DNA of 64,000 bases from an uncultured bacterium (GCA_938075305.1 CALJGV010000024.1:19824-83823), one strand, 5' to 3'; shown: positions 8,698 to 18,573, counted from the first letter of the stretch. The notes: generated by a model not told the origin, from the letters alone. Made by a program: numbers and translations.

Positions 8698-11366
8698 GCC
8701 TCGATCGACGCGAACTCCTGACCCTCGCCGGCGGCCTGGGCGCCGCGGCTTTCTCCGGCGGACTCCTCTCGGGCTGCAGCTCGAGCGGTGACGGGAAGGC
8801 CCTCCCCTCCATGGGCGACGCCATGGCGACGCGCATCGACTACGGTCGCGCGAAGCCCGTCCCCACCATCTGCTTCGGCTGCACCACCCACTGCGGCGTG
8901 ATCGGCTGGGTGCAGGACGGTCGCGTCCGCCAGATCGAGGGCAACCCCAAGGACCCGAACACCCAGGGCGCCATCTGCGGCAAGGCCCAGGGCATGGTCC
9001 AGGCCACCTACGACCCTCAGCGCATCGTCTATCCGCTCAAGCGGGTCGGGAAGCGCGGCGAGGGCAAGTGGCGTCGGGCCACCTGGGAGGAGGCCATGAC
9101 GGAGATCGGCGGAAAGCTGAAGACCCTCCGCGACGAGGGCCGGCCGGAGGAGCTCGTCTTCCATTACGGACGCGACAAGACCAAGGGCTTCACCAGCCGC
9201 TGGACCGACGCCTTCGGGACGCCCAACCGCCTGAACCGGCGCTCCATCTGCAGCTCGAACCGCCGCGTGCCCTTGATGAGCATGTACGGCCGCGAGTTCG
9301 AGTGGGAGTCTCAGGACCTCGAGCGCACGAACTACGTGATCAACTTCGGGGGCAATCCCATGGAGGCCTACCAGGGTGGGCTCTTCATGATCCGCCGCCT
9401 CATGGACGCTCGCGTGGATCGCGGCGCCAAGCTGGTGACCTTCGAGGTCCGCCCCTCGGCCACCGCCTCCATCAGTGACGAGTTCCACACGGTGCACCCC
9501 GCGAGCGACGGCGCCATCGCCATGGCCATGGCCCACGTCATCCTGCGCGAGGGGCTCCAGGACACCGCGTTCTGGAACACCTGGGCCAACGTGGACCTCG
9601 ACACCATCCGCGAGCAGATCAAGGACTACACCCCCGAGTGGGCCGAGGGCATCTCCGGCGTCCCCGCGGACGACATCGCCCGCATCGCGGTGGAGTTCGC
9701 CAGGGCGGCGCCCGCCTGCTGCACCATGTCCAACCGGGGCAGCGCCAAGCACTACAACGGCGTGCAGGCGGACCGCGCCATCCGCATGCTGGACGTGCTC
9801 GTTGGGAACGTGGGCAAGCCCGGCGGGTTCTGCCTCTCGACGCTCCGCATGTGGAAGAACCGCTATGGCCAGTGGGGCCTCCCGGTGATCGACCAGCCCG
9901 GCCCGAAGCCGTCCAAGCCCAAGGCCTGGCGGCCCGGTACGCGGGAGTTCGAGACGCTCCCCGCCGATGTGCAGGATCGGGTCGCCGGGTTCCCGGAGAT
10001 GTGGCAGAAGAAGTACTTCGGTGAGCTCGCGACGCCGTCGGAGTACCCGCTCTCCTGGCACTGGTACAACATGCGGGTGGGCCAGCTGGTCTACCCGTAC
10101 ATCCGGGAGGGCCGTCAGAAGGTCGGCGCCTACATCAGCTACACCCTGGGCGCCGCCTTCGGTTACCCGGAAGCCAACGTCGCGCGCGAGGTCCTGATGG
10201 ACGAGGAGCTCGTGCCCCTACACGTGGCCATCGACATCAGCTACAGCGAGCAGGCTGCCCTGGCGGACTGGATCCTCCCGGACGCCACCGCCCTCGAGCG
10301 CTGGGACGCCCACTCCACCAACAACTACGGCCTGCGCCCCTACACCGGGATCCGCCAGCCGCTGGTGGAGCCCATGGGTGAGGCGCGGCCCGTCCAGATC
10401 ATCCTGCGCGATCTCGCGCGGACGATCGGGGGCGGCATGGAGGCCCACTTCGACTTCGAGGACCTCGAGGACTACTACCGCGAGTGGTATGCCGAGGTGC
10501 CCGGCGACTGGGAGACCCTCAAGCGCGAGGGCATCTGGACCGATCCCGAGCGGCCGCTGGATCACGAGCTCTATCTGCGGGAGGTGCCCGCCGACGAGCT
10601 GGTGAACCACAGCGTCGACCCGGAGAGCAAGATCGTCACCGCGGACAAGGGAGCCAAGCGCGTGGCCGTGGGCATCGAGGTGGACGGCAAGATCGTTCGG
10701 GGCTTCGATACCCCGACGCGCCGGATCACGGTACAGGAGCCCCTGTACCCGCTCGCCGCGTCCCACGTGGGCCTGCCCCTCGACGACATCAACGCCCTCG
10801 AGCTCCCCACCTGGGGGCCGGTGCCTGAGCACGTCGACCTCCCCGAGGACCGCTTCGTCTTGACCACCTTCAAGTGGAACGTGCACACCCAGGGCCGCAG
10901 CGCCGGGTGGAAGTACAGCTCGGAGATCGTCCACACCAACCCTGTCTTCATGAACCCCAAGACGGCGCAGACCCTCGGGCTCAGCGAGGGCGACGAGGTC
11001 ACCCTGACCGTGTTCCGACCGGCGCAGCACACCTACCGCGCTGGTGAGGACGAGCCCGTGGGCACGTTCACCCAGAAGGTCCGCCTCCTGGAGCGCGTCC
11101 ACCCCAAGGTGGTGGCCGTCTCGCACCACATGGGGCACTGGGAACAGGGCAACGTGGCGCGCGCGGACATGGACACTCGCTCCAAGGGCGAGCCCGGCTT
11201 CGGGGCGGAGTGCGATGCCGATGTCACCGATCGCGTGTGGTGGTCCAAGAAGCGCGGAGGCTCTGGCGGTGGACGCCACCTCAACGACGCCCTGCCCATC
11301 AACCCGACGCCCCTGGTGGGCGGCCAGAGCTGGTTCGACAACGTCGTCGCGATCGCGAAGGCATGA
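8691..11366 (+). CDS. Tat-exported molybdopterin-dependent oxidoreductase catalytic subunit (PsrA/PhsA-like)
   Basis: The product has 891 residues. The frame is open further upstream, but the ATG at 8691 is followed at once by a twin-arginine signal (SLDRRELLTLAGGLGAAAFSGGLLSGC), which fixes the start. Cys61, Cys64, Cys68 and Cys96 form the N-terminal 4Fe-4S motif. Cys187 in NRRSICSSNR sits where PsrA/PhsA-type enzymes carry the Mo-binding Cys. The body is the bis-MGD-binding fold, and the C-terminal part (about residues 680-891) is the dinucleotide-binding domain. Polysulfide, thiosulfate, tetrathionate and arsenate reductases share this plan. The substrate cannot be chosen from sequence. 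No NrfD/PsrC membrane subunit is encoded nearby. Confidence 0.88.
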   Translation: MVSLDRRELLTLAGGLGAAAFSGGLLSGCSSSGDGKALPSMGDAMATRIDYGRAKPVPTICFGCTTHCGVIGWVQDGRVRQIEGNPKDPNTQGAICGKAQGMVQATYDPQRIVYPLKRVGKRGEGKWRRATWEEAMTEIGGKLKTLRDEGRPEELVFHYGRDKTKGFTSRWTDAFGTPNRLNRRSICSSNRRVPLMSMYGREFEWESQDLERTNYVINFGGNPMEAYQGGLFMIRRLMDARVDRGAKLVTFEVRPSATASISDEFHTVHPASDGAIAMAMAHVILREGLQDTAFWNTWANVDLDTIREQIKDYTPEWAEGISGVPADDIARIAVEFARAAPACCTMSNRGSAKHYNGVQADRAIRMLDVLVGNVGKPGGFCLSTLRMWKNRYGQWGLPVIDQPGPKPSKPKAWRPGTREFETLPADVQDRVAGFPEMWQKKYFGELATPSEYPLSWHWYNMRVGQLVYPYIREGRQKVGAYISYTLGAAFGYPEANVAREVLMDEELVPLHVAIDISYSEQAALADWILPDATALERWDAHSTNNYGLRPYTGIRQPLVEPMGEARPVQIILRDLARTIGGGMEAHFDFEDLEDYYREWYAEVPGDWETLKREGIWTDPERPLDHELYLREVPADELVNHSVDPESKIVTADKGAKRVAVGIEVDGKIVRGFDTPTRRITVQEPLYPLAASHVGLPLDDINALELPTWGPVPEHVDLPEDRFVLTTFKWNVHTQGRSAGWKYSSEIVHTNPVFMNPKTAQTLGLSEGDEVTLTVFRPAQHTYRAGEDEPVGTFTQKVRLLERVHPKVVAVSHHMGHWEQGNVARADMDTRSKGEPGFGAECDADVTDRVWWSKKRGGSGGGRHLNDALPINPTPLVGGQSWFDNVVAIAKA

Positions 11367-11905
11367 GGGAGCTCGCCCCCCTGTACGAGCTCCTCGCTCG
11401 CCTCCTCACCTCCGAGGTGGACGAGGACCTGATCCGGGCGCTCCGAGCCCCCACCGCGGCCCCGCTCCTCGAGCGGCTGGCCCCCGGTGTAGGTCAGGAG
11501 CAGCTGGATCTGGACGAGCTCGCAGAGGAGTTCGCCGAGCTGTTCCTGATCCCGGGAGGCACCCCGCCCTTCGCCAGCGCGTGGGCGCCGGAGGACGCGC
11601 CCGATGAGCTGGCGGAGCGAATCGCCGCCTTCGTTCACGGCGCAATGGAGGCCCTCGCGGTCGAGCAGAGCGGGGTGGCCGGGCGCCTCTCCCTCGACCA
11701 CGCCGGCCTGCTCTGCAGCTTGATCGCCAGGGGCCTGGAGGGCGACGAGCGCCAGCAGGAGCTCGCCCAGCACATCCGCGATGAGGCCCTCGCTCCGTGG
11801 GCTCCAGCCTTGGGGGCTGCCCTCCAGACCAGGGCGCGCAGCGGCGTCTACCGAGCCACCGGCGCGCTTCTCGAGGCCCTGCACGGCGGGGCCCAGGGAG
11901 TCTGA
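11363..11905 (+). CDS. TorD/DmsD-family molybdoenzyme chaperone
   Basis: The product has 180 residues, is mostly helical, and lacks a signal peptide. The start ATG overlaps the stop of the oxidoreductase gene (ATGA at 11363-11366). The frame is open upstream, but only this start gives normal TorD composition. The segment EFAELFLIPGGTPPFASAWAPED matches the conserved LF-G-PPF-S loop of TorD-type chaperones, and later helices contain the LSLDHAGLLCSLI region. These cytoplasmic proteins bind the Tat signal or apo-form of molybdoenzymes until the cofactor is inserted, which fits its position exactly. The unit ends with a clear terminator hairpin. Confidence 0.82.
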   Translation: MRELAPLYELLARLLTSEVDEDLIRALRAPTAAPLLERLAPGVGQEQLDLDELAEEFAELFLIPGGTPPFASAWAPEDAPDELAERIAAFVHGAMEALAVEQSGVAGRLSLDHAGLLCSLIARGLEGDERQQELAQHIRDEALAPWAPALGAALQTRARSGVYRATGALLEALHGGAQGV

Positions 11906-11923
11906 GCCCAGCCCGGGTCGGAG

Positions 11924-11949
11924 GGTCGGTGCCCGGACAGGCACCGACC
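11924..11949 (+). terminator. Terminator hairpin of molybdoenzyme operon
   Basis: A perfect 10-bp inverted repeat (11924-11933 with 11940-11949) with a 6-nt loop lies 18 nt after the TorD-like stop. It marks the end of the 7.3-11.9 kb unit. Confidence 0.65.
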
Positions 11950-12144
11950 ATGGCTCAATTCGAGAGGAATCGGGGCACGAGTCGCTGTCGCTAAACCGAT
12001 GGCCAATTGGGACTTACCGGCTCGGACGCGCCCTCGTCACACCAATGTCCTTCCCGAGTCCTGATAGGTAAGTGTATACCCCTAGGCGTTGCCACTGCAC
12101 CGACTACGCGTTCACCTGCCCCGCTGCCACCGCACTGCCTCGAT

Positions 12145-13797
12145 ATGGAACGACACCTGAAGACCCCCATGGCGATCCTGCCCGCCGTGACCATCGCCCT
12201 CGCAGGCCAGAGCCTCTCGCAGACACAATTTGGAGACACGACCATGGTCGAGTCCGAGGCAGCGAGCGCCCGCGACGTCTTCGCCGCCGACCTAAACGGC
12301 GACGGCTTCACCGACCTCCTGACGGCGAGCCGCGGCGACGACACCATCGCCTGGTACGAGAACCTCGGCGGCGGAGTCTTCTCCGAACGCAAGACCATCA
12401 ATTCGAACGCGGACGGCGCGCAGTGGGTCGAGGCTGCGGACCTCGACAACGACGGAGATCTCGACGTGGTCTCGGCAAGCGCCCTCGACGACACGGTGGC
12501 CTGGTACGAGAACCTCGGCGGCGGCCTGTTCGGCCCGGCGTTCATCCTGACCGACAACGCCGACAGCGCTCGCTCGGTCCACGCGGTGGACCTGGACGGC
12601 GACGCGGACATCGACCTCGTCGCCGCGAGCGCCATGGACAACACCATCGCCTGGTTCGAGAACCTCGGAGGCGGGAGCTTCGGACCCCGCACCCCGATCG
12701 CCACCGATTGTGAGGGCGCCATCTCCGTCTACACCGCCGACCTGAACGGGGACGGCTTCGAGGAGATCATCGCTGGCAGCTTCATCGACGACACCGTGGC
12801 GTGGTGGAGGAACTTCGGCGCGGGCAACTTCGGCCCGAAGCAGATCATCACCACCGACGCGGACGGCGTGCTCTCCATCTACCCCACAGACGTGGATGGA
12901 GACTTCGTCGTGGACGTCCTGGTGGCCAGCTCCTGGGACGACCGGCTGGCCTGGTACAAGAACCTCGGGGGCGGCAACTTCGACGCTGCCGCCTACATCG
13001 CCACGGAGCTCGACGGCCCCGGCTCGGCCTACACGTCGGACCTGGACGACGACGGTGACGCCGACGTCATCGCGCTCGGGCGCGCCGACAACCGCGTGGC
13101 CTGGTTCGAGAACCTCGGCGGCGGCACCTTCAGCAGCGCCAATGTGATCTCCGACGAGGCGCTCAACGGCCGCGCCGTCTTCGCCGCGGACCTGGACGGT
13201 GACCTCGACATCGACGTCATCTCGGCGAGCGCAGGCGACAACAAGATCGCCTGGTACCAGAACCTGCTCTACGACCTCGACTGCAACGCCAACGGCATCA
13301 GCGACGCCATCGAGCGCGAGTTGGACCCCACCGTGGACCTCGACGCAGACGGCATCCTCGACGAATGCGAGGCGGTCGGCTCAAGTTACTGCCCGGCCGG
13401 CCAGCCGAACTCCATCGGCGCTCAGGCAACGATCGGGATGCTCGGCTCGGCGAAGATCACGGAGGCCGACCTGTCGATCACGGCCTCTGACCTCCCGGCA
13501 AACTCGGCGGGCTTCTTCTTCGCCTCGAGGACCCGTGCCCTATTCCCGTTCCCCGCCAACTGCCAGGGAATCCTCTGCGTGGGAGGGAGCATCGGGCGCG
13601 GCATCGGGGGCGGCGTCCTCACCTCCGGTGCGTCGGGCACCTTCAGCGGGACGGTCGACCTGAACGCGATGGCCCAGCCCACCGGGCCGATCGCGGTTCA
13701 GCCCGGGGAGACCTGGTACTTCCAGGCCTGGTACCGGGACGCGAACCCGACCATCACGTCGAACCTCACGAATGCCGCCTCGATCACCTTCGAGTAG
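12145..13797 (+). CDS. Secreted FG-GAP/VCBS seven-repeat protein with conserved C-terminal domain
   Basis: The product has 550 residues. I chose the ATG at 12145 because MERHLKTPMAILPAVTIALAGQSLSQ is a good signal peptide. Residues about 45-390 are seven repeats of 49-50 residues with the pattern ADLNGDG-DLL-AS--DDTIAWYENLGGG-F, a VCBS/FG-GAP arrangement whose DxDGDGxxD loops bind calcium and probably close a seven-bladed propeller. An EF-hand-like stretch (DCNANGISDAIE, DLDADGILDECE) follows. Residues 415-550 (from base 13387) are the shared C-terminal domain (YCPAGQPNSIG, LCVGG, PGETWYFQAWYRD, SITFE). No enzyme domain is present. A surface or extracellular binding role is an inference. Confidence 0.85.
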   Translation: MERHLKTPMAILPAVTIALAGQSLSQTQFGDTTMVESEAASARDVFAADLNGDGFTDLLTASRGDDTIAWYENLGGGVFSERKTINSNADGAQWVEAADLDNDGDLDVVSASALDDTVAWYENLGGGLFGPAFILTDNADSARSVHAVDLDGDADIDLVAASAMDNTIAWFENLGGGSFGPRTPIATDCEGAISVYTADLNGDGFEEIIAGSFIDDTVAWWRNFGAGNFGPKQIITTDADGVLSIYPTDVDGDFVVDVLVASSWDDRLAWYKNLGGGNFDAAAYIATELDGPGSAYTSDLDDDGDADVIALGRADNRVAWFENLGGGTFSSANVISDEALNGRAVFAADLDGDLDIDVISASAGDNKIAWYQNLLYDLDCNANGISDAIERELDPTVDLDADGILDECEAVGSSYCPAGQPNSIGAQATIGMLGSAKITEADLSITASDLPANSAGFFFASRTRALFPFPANCQGILCVGGSIGRGIGGGVLTSGASGTFSGTVDLNAMAQPTGPIAVQPGETWYFQAWYRDANPTITSNLTNAASITFE

Positions 13798-13818
13798 CGG
13801 CCCCAGATGACGAGGAGC

Positions 13819-13859
13819 GAGCCGTGGCGCAGGCGCCGTGGAGCCCCGCACCACGGCTC
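13819..13859 (+). terminator. Terminator-like hairpin
   Basis: A perfect 9-bp inverted repeat (13819-13827 with 13851-13859) with a 23-nt loop lies 21 nt after the FG-GAP gene stop. Confidence 0.45.
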
Positions 13860-13929
13860 TCTATCAACGGAGCGGCCCCGCGCAGAGGAGTCAGCCGGAG
13901 CGGGCCGCCAGGCTCGCTAGGATGCCTCC

Positions 13930-16170
13930 ATGCTCCTCCCGCTCCTAGCCCTCGGGCTCCAGCTTCCCCAGGCCGCGCTCGACCTCTCCGCGCTCCCCGC
14001 GCGCGCCGCCGCCCCCCTCGCTCCGGCCGCCGAGGATTGGCTGATCCGGGGCGCCCCCCGGCCCGCCGCCGTCCTCCGTGATGAGTCCGGGCGGGCGATC
14101 GTGCTCGACAACGGGCTGCTGCGGCGGACGATCCGGGTGACGACGACCGCCGCGACGGTGGGGCTCGATGACCTGATGACCGGCCGGGCCCTGCTCAGGG
14201 CGGTGCAACCAGAAGCCCGGGTGACCCTGGACGGCGTGACCCATGAGATCGGGGGGCTGAGCGGTCAGCCCAATCTCGCCTACCTGGACCCCGCCTGGCT
14301 CGAGGCCATGGAGCCCACGCCGGGCTCGTGGCGACTGTCGGGCTTCGAGGCAGGGGTCCCCGCAGAGCGCCTCACCTGGGCTCAGGTCCGACGGCACGCA
14401 CCCGGGGTCGCCTGGCCCCCGCCCGGGGTGGCCCTGCGCCTGGACTTCGAGGCCCCCACCACCATGCCCTCCGTCGAGGGCGTGACGGTGTCCGTTCACT
14501 ACGAGCTCTACGACGGCGTGCCGGTCCTCGCCAAGTGGTTGACCGTGTCCAACGCAGGAGCGCAGACCGTCCGAGTCGACGACTTCTCAATCGAGCGCCT
14601 GGCCGTCGTGGAGCGGGATTCGATCGTCGAGTCGAGGCCCGGCGAGCCCATGGACCCGCCCGACCTCCGCGTGGAGACCGAGTACTCCATGGGCGGCCTC
14701 TCCTACAAGAACAGCCGCCGGCACGGCTTCAGGTGGCTGGAGGATCCGGCGTACACCAGCCAGGTGAACTACCTGAAGCGCACCCCATGCCTGCTCGACG
14801 TGGGGCCCGAGAACCAGGTCCTGCGAGACGTTGCGCCCGGCGGGTCCTTCGAGTCCTTCCGCGCGTTCATCGGCGCCTACGACTCTGAGGACGTCACGCG
14901 CCGCGCCCTCACCGACGGGCAGGTCTACCGGACGATCGCGCCGTGGGTCACCGAGAATCCGCTCATGATGCACGTACGCCACGCGGACCCCGAGTCGGTT
15001 CGCCTGGCCATCGACCAGTGCGAGGACGTGGGCTTCGAGATGGTGATCCTCACCTTCGGCAGCGGCTTCAACATCGAGGACACGTCCGAGGAGAACCTCG
15101 CCCGGATGCGGGACTACGTGGCCTACGGAGCCGAGCGGGGCGTCGAGGTCGGCACCTACTCGTTGCTCTCCTCACGCCGCGTCTCTCCGCCCGGAGACAA
15201 CTGCATCAACCCGCTCACGGGAGAGCCCGGCGGCGAGGGGATGATCCACGGGGGCACCCCGTCGCTGGCATCCGGATGGGGTCAGGGCTACCTGCGCACG
15301 CTGAGGGGCTTCTTCGCGAAGACGGGCGCCATGCTCCTCGAGCACGACGGCCCCTACCCAGGGAACCTCGACGCCGCGGCTCGTCCCCCGCTCCAGCGCG
15401 GGGTCGAGGACTCGCGGTACGTGAATTGGATGCTCTCCCGAGACCTCTACTCGGACCTGCGGGCGCGAGGTGTCTACATCAATGCGCCCGACTGGTACTT
15501 CCTGGTGGGGACGAACAAGTGCGGCATGGGTTACCGCGAGGTGAATTGGTCCCTGCCCCGCGCCCAGCAGGTCATCCACACCCGCCAGAACATCTTCGAC
15601 GGGACCAAGTACAAGCTCCCCAGCATGGGGTGGATGTTTGTCCCCCTGACCCAGTACCACGGCGGCGGCGCAGCGGCGACCGTCGAGCCGCTCGATGAGC
15701 ACCTCGAGCACTACACGGCGATGCTCGCCGGCAACCTCGGCGGCGGCGTCCAGGCCTGCTACCGAGGCCCTCGCCTCTACGACACGCCCCGGGTTCGGGA
15801 CGCGGTCAAGGCCCACGTGGACTGGTTCAAGGCCCACCGCGACATCCTGGAGAGCCCCATCGTGCACGCCGCATCGCGGCGGGCGGATGGCCGTGACCTG
15901 GACTGGGTCCTGCACGCCAACCCGAGCCTCGACGAGCCCGCCCTGATGGTGATCCACAACCCCACCGACGTCGCCATCGCGAGGCCGATCGTGGCGGACC
16001 TCTACTACTCCGGCCTCACCGGCCACGCCGCCGTGGAGTACGGCAACGGCGCGGAGCTCCCCGCCGCACGCGCCCTTGGCCAGGTGGAGCTGGATGGGCG
16101 TGGACGGGCGGCCCTGGAGGTCGAGGTGCCCGCAGGCGGCATGGCGTGGCTCAGCTTCCGGCGCCCGTGA
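13930..16170 (+). CDS. Secreted alpha-galactosidase-like glycoside hydrolase
   Basis: The product has 746 residues with a signal peptide (MLLPLLALGLQLPQAALDLSALPARA). The N-terminal half (to about residue 330) is a beta-sandwich of the kind that precedes GH-D-clan barrels (VLDNGLLRRTIRV, TVSVHYELYDGVPVLAKWLTVSN). The second half looks like a TIM barrel: MMHVRHADPESVRLAIDQCEDVGFEMVIL, then GVEVGTYSLLSSRR, then MLLEHDGPYPG with an Asp at a plausible catalytic strand end, then a C-terminal beta domain. Planctomycetes and Bacteroidetes carry many such proteins annotated as alpha-galactosidase-like. The exact sugar is unknown. The gene stands alone and converges with the TPR gene. Confidence 0.65.
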   Translation: MLLPLLALGLQLPQAALDLSALPARAAAPLAPAAEDWLIRGAPRPAAVLRDESGRAIVLDNGLLRRTIRVTTTAATVGLDDLMTGRALLRAVQPEARVTLDGVTHEIGGLSGQPNLAYLDPAWLEAMEPTPGSWRLSGFEAGVPAERLTWAQVRRHAPGVAWPPPGVALRLDFEAPTTMPSVEGVTVSVHYELYDGVPVLAKWLTVSNAGAQTVRVDDFSIERLAVVERDSIVESRPGEPMDPPDLRVETEYSMGGLSYKNSRRHGFRWLEDPAYTSQVNYLKRTPCLLDVGPENQVLRDVAPGGSFESFRAFIGAYDSEDVTRRALTDGQVYRTIAPWVTENPLMMHVRHADPESVRLAIDQCEDVGFEMVILTFGSGFNIEDTSEENLARMRDYVAYGAERGVEVGTYSLLSSRRVSPPGDNCINPLTGEPGGEGMIHGGTPSLASGWGQGYLRTLRGFFAKTGAMLLEHDGPYPGNLDAAARPPLQRGVEDSRYVNWMLSRDLYSDLRARGVYINAPDWYFLVGTNKCGMGYREVNWSLPRAQQVIHTRQNIFDGTKYKLPSMGWMFVPLTQYHGGGAAATVEPLDEHLEHYTAMLAGNLGGGVQACYRGPRLYDTPRVRDAVKAHVDWFKAHRDILESPIVHAASRRADGRDLDWVLHANPSLDEPALMVIHNPTDVAIARPIVADLYYSGLTGHAAVEYGNGAELPAARALGQVELDGRGRAALEVEVPAGGMAWLSFRRP

Positions 16171-16203
16171 AGCGTTCCCGCCCCGCCTCCGCGTTGGGGT
16201 TGG

Positions 16204-17364
16204 TCATCCCCCCGCCGGCCCAGGCGTGGCCATGGAGCGCCGCCTGGCGAGCAGCACCAGCGACGCGGCGATGAGGGCTGCACCCAGGCCGAGGAGCACC
16301 GGCACCGCCGTACCTCGGCCCCCGCCGCCGGCTCCAATCGAAGGCTCGCTGTAGTAGGCCTCGGCGAAGCGGGCGTCCACGTCCTCCCCTGAGGAGATCC
16401 AGTCGAGCTCGTTCTCCAGGAGCGAGGCCCACCAGAACTCCGCCTCCGCGAGCTCGAGCGCGAACTGCCCCTCGAGCTCCTCCAGCCGCAGGCCCCGGGA
16501 CTCACCGGACTCGGGCGTCTGGAACGCCAGGGCTTCCCGCGCCTTCCCGAGGTAGGCCGCCGCCGCACCCGCGTCCTGACAGCCGTCCGCCGCCCGGAGG
16601 AGCGCCCGCGCCGCCAGCCCCTTGGCGTCCCGCTGGAAATCCGCGAGGAGCAGATCACTCAGCACCTCGAGCAGAACGGGGGACCTGTGGTCCCCGAAGC
16701 GCAGCATGCCGGTCACCCCGCGCACGGCCGCTTCAATGGCCTCGGCGTGCTCGTGCGGCGACCGAGGGTCCGCCCCGATCTGCCCCGCCAGGAAGGTCCA
16801 GAAGTTCGGTTCGAGGCCGCCCCCGGGCTGGCTCGCCGCCGTCCGGCACAGGGGCAGCTGCCCCTGGCCGGCTACGGCCCCCTTGCCCATGAGGTATTCG
16901 ACGACGAGGAGCTGGTAGCGCTCCCGACCGAAGTGCGCGTCGGGATTGACCTCCAGCGCCTGGGCGATGAACCCCGCACCCTCCTCCAGGTCCCCCGCGT
17001 GGACATGGAAGGTCCCAAGGTTCGCGAGGGTCTCATAGCGCAGAGGGTCCTCCCTGCGGAGCTCCTCCATCAACGCGATCGCTCGTCCGTCGTCGCCGAG
17101 CTTGGAGTGCGCGACCGCGAGATCATCCACGAGTTCCGACCCCGTCTCTCCGCGCCCAAGACGCGCCTGCCGGTCCTGGACGCGCCACCGGTAGTAATCG
17201 TCGCTGTGCCGCAGAAACTTCCCCGTGACCACCTCGAGGACGCTCGGGAAGCGCTGCCGTTCCATCGCGCGGGTGTCACGATCCCAGAGGCACCCAGGCG
17301 TCACCGCCGCAGGCACCGCCCCTGCGGTCAGCAGTCCGGAGATCAGCAACACCCATCGTTTCAT
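16204..17364 (-). CDS. Exported TPR-like protein with C-terminal membrane anchor
   Basis: The product has 386 residues. The N-terminal MKRWVLLISGLLTAGAVPAAVTPGC is a signal peptide. It is followed by helical repeats with TPR character (ELVDDLAVAHSKLGDDGRAIALMEELRREDP, LRYETLANLGTFHVHAGDLEEGAGFIAQALEVNPDAHFG). A single hydrophobic helix near the end (VPVLLGLGAALIAASLVLLARRR) with a basic tail marks a membrane anchor, so the bulk lies outside the cytoplasm. The function is unknown and no enzymatic motif is visible. It converges with the glycosidase gene on the other strand. Confidence 0.75.
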   Translation of the reverse strand: MKRWVLLISGLLTAGAVPAAVTPGCLWDRDTRAMERQRFPSVLEVVTGKFLRHSDDYYRWRVQDRQARLGRGETGSELVDDLAVAHSKLGDDGRAIALMEELRREDPLRYETLANLGTFHVHAGDLEEGAGFIAQALEVNPDAHFGRERYQLLVVEYLMGKGAVAGQGQLPLCRTAASQPGGGLEPNFWTFLAGQIGADPRSPHEHAEAIEAAVRGVTGMLRFGDHRSPVLLEVLSDLLLADFQRDAKGLAARALLRAADGCQDAGAAAAYLGKAREALAFQTPESGESRGLRLEELEGQFALELAEAEFWWASLLENELDWISSGEDVDARFAEAYYSEPSIGAGGGGRGTAVPVLLGLGAALIAASLVLLARRRSMATPGPAGG

Positions 17365-17489
17365 CTCCGCAGCGTAGCGCCACCGAGCAAACGCGGGGAA
17401 GCGGCCTCATGGAGCGACCCCACGGGGGGGGGCCGCTCCGCACCGCTGAGATCACAAGCCTCACCTCCGCACGGCTGGCGGCGCCACGC

Positions 17490-18203
17490 TCACGCCCCGA
17501 GCTTGCGGCCCCATCCACTCTCGGTGGACCGCATCAGGACGCGCCGCAGGTCGACGAGCTCGAGCGCCTTGCGCTTCACATTCCGCTCCATGAGGTCAAG
17601 CTCCTCCGAGAGCCGTTGGAGGGCCTCGGCCTGCTGGCGCACCTTGAGCTTCGCTGGCTGAGGGAGGTCCGCAACCGACGAGGCGCCCTGCTTGAGGAGT
17701 GCCCTCGCGAGGTCGTCGCCAGATGCCTCCGACAGCTGCTCGAAGCGGGCCTTCTCCCGACTGAGCCGCACCTGCAGCTGTCGGAGCTGCGCCTCGGCGG
17801 CTTCGATCCCGGCGGGTTTCTGATCCTCGGGGAGGCCCTTGGGCCCATTTCCTGGACAAAGGTCGTCCGGAGTGGACGTCAGCTGCCCTGGTGCGTTGTC
17901 CTTCGGTCCGGCCTCGCCACTCTCTGATTCGACGCGAGCCGGGGAAGCCGAAGGGGTCGGGCCCTGCTCCTCCGCCTTCGATGGACGTGGACGACGCCGC
18001 CCCGCAGGCCCGTCCTCCTTCGCAGGCATCCGAGCGACTTGCTCTGCGCTAGAGAACTCCTGGAGCTTGAACGGCGCCCGCAGGGGCTCCCGGCCTTGCT
18101 CACGACGCCAACTAAGAATCCGCCCCACGACGATCGGAACCAGACCCGCCAGGGCTACCGCCACGACTCCCGCAACCACTGACCATTCGAACTCGCTCAT
18201 CAC
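17490..18203 (-). CDS. Single-pass membrane coiled-coil protein of unknown function
   Basis: The product has 237 residues. One N-terminal transmembrane helix (VVAGVVAVALAGLVPIVVGRIL) is followed by a Pro/Ser/Glu-rich linker (about residues 60-125) and a coiled-coil C-terminal half (AEAQLRQLQVRLSREKARFEQL, RQQAEALQRLSEELDLMERNVKRKALEL). Two starts are possible, since Met2 at 18200 also fits. The frame and codon use look real, but I recognise no family. Confidence 0.6.
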   Translation of the reverse strand: MMSEFEWSVVAGVVAVALAGLVPIVVGRILSWRREQGREPLRAPFKLQEFSSAEQVARMPAKEDGPAGRRRPRPSKAEEQGPTPSASPARVESESGEAGPKDNAPGQLTSTPDDLCPGNGPKGLPEDQKPAGIEAAEAQLRQLQVRLSREKARFEQLSEASGDDLARALLKQGASSVADLPQPAKLKVRQQAEALQRLSEELDLMERNVKRKALELVDLRRVLMRSTESGWGRKLGA

Positions 18204-18573
18204 AGCCCCCTTCTTCGCCCGACCGTGGCCAAGACGTCAGTGGAGGACGGGGAACCGGTGGCCGGTGAAGGCAGGGGCAGAAACGACCGCGACAGGGCGA
18301 GGCTGCGCCTCGAGATCGGGTCCTGGCAGGTGGTTTTCGCGAACATGGATGGTCGAAGGAATACGGCGACAGGGATCGGTAACGATGACCTGGGGACGCT
18401 TATCGAGCCTCCCGACGCCCTGACTCCATGGGCGAAGGGACTATTCCCAGGGGCGTTTTCCCCTACAAGCCCGACGGCCAGCACCTATCTCGAACCCCAT
18501 CGCGACAAAGCGACGCAAGCCTCCGGTCCGCCCAAGAACGCGCTGGAGATCCCCGCCAGCCCCTCGCGCTCGA
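18204..18573. other. Intergenic region without supported gene
   Basis: These 370 bases lie between two minus-strand genes. The plus-strand frame across it (18225-18638) has the composition of random high-GC DNA and overlaps the DoxX-like gene antisense. The promoter of the coiled-coil gene should lie at its left end. No clear signal was seen. Confidence 0.5.
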
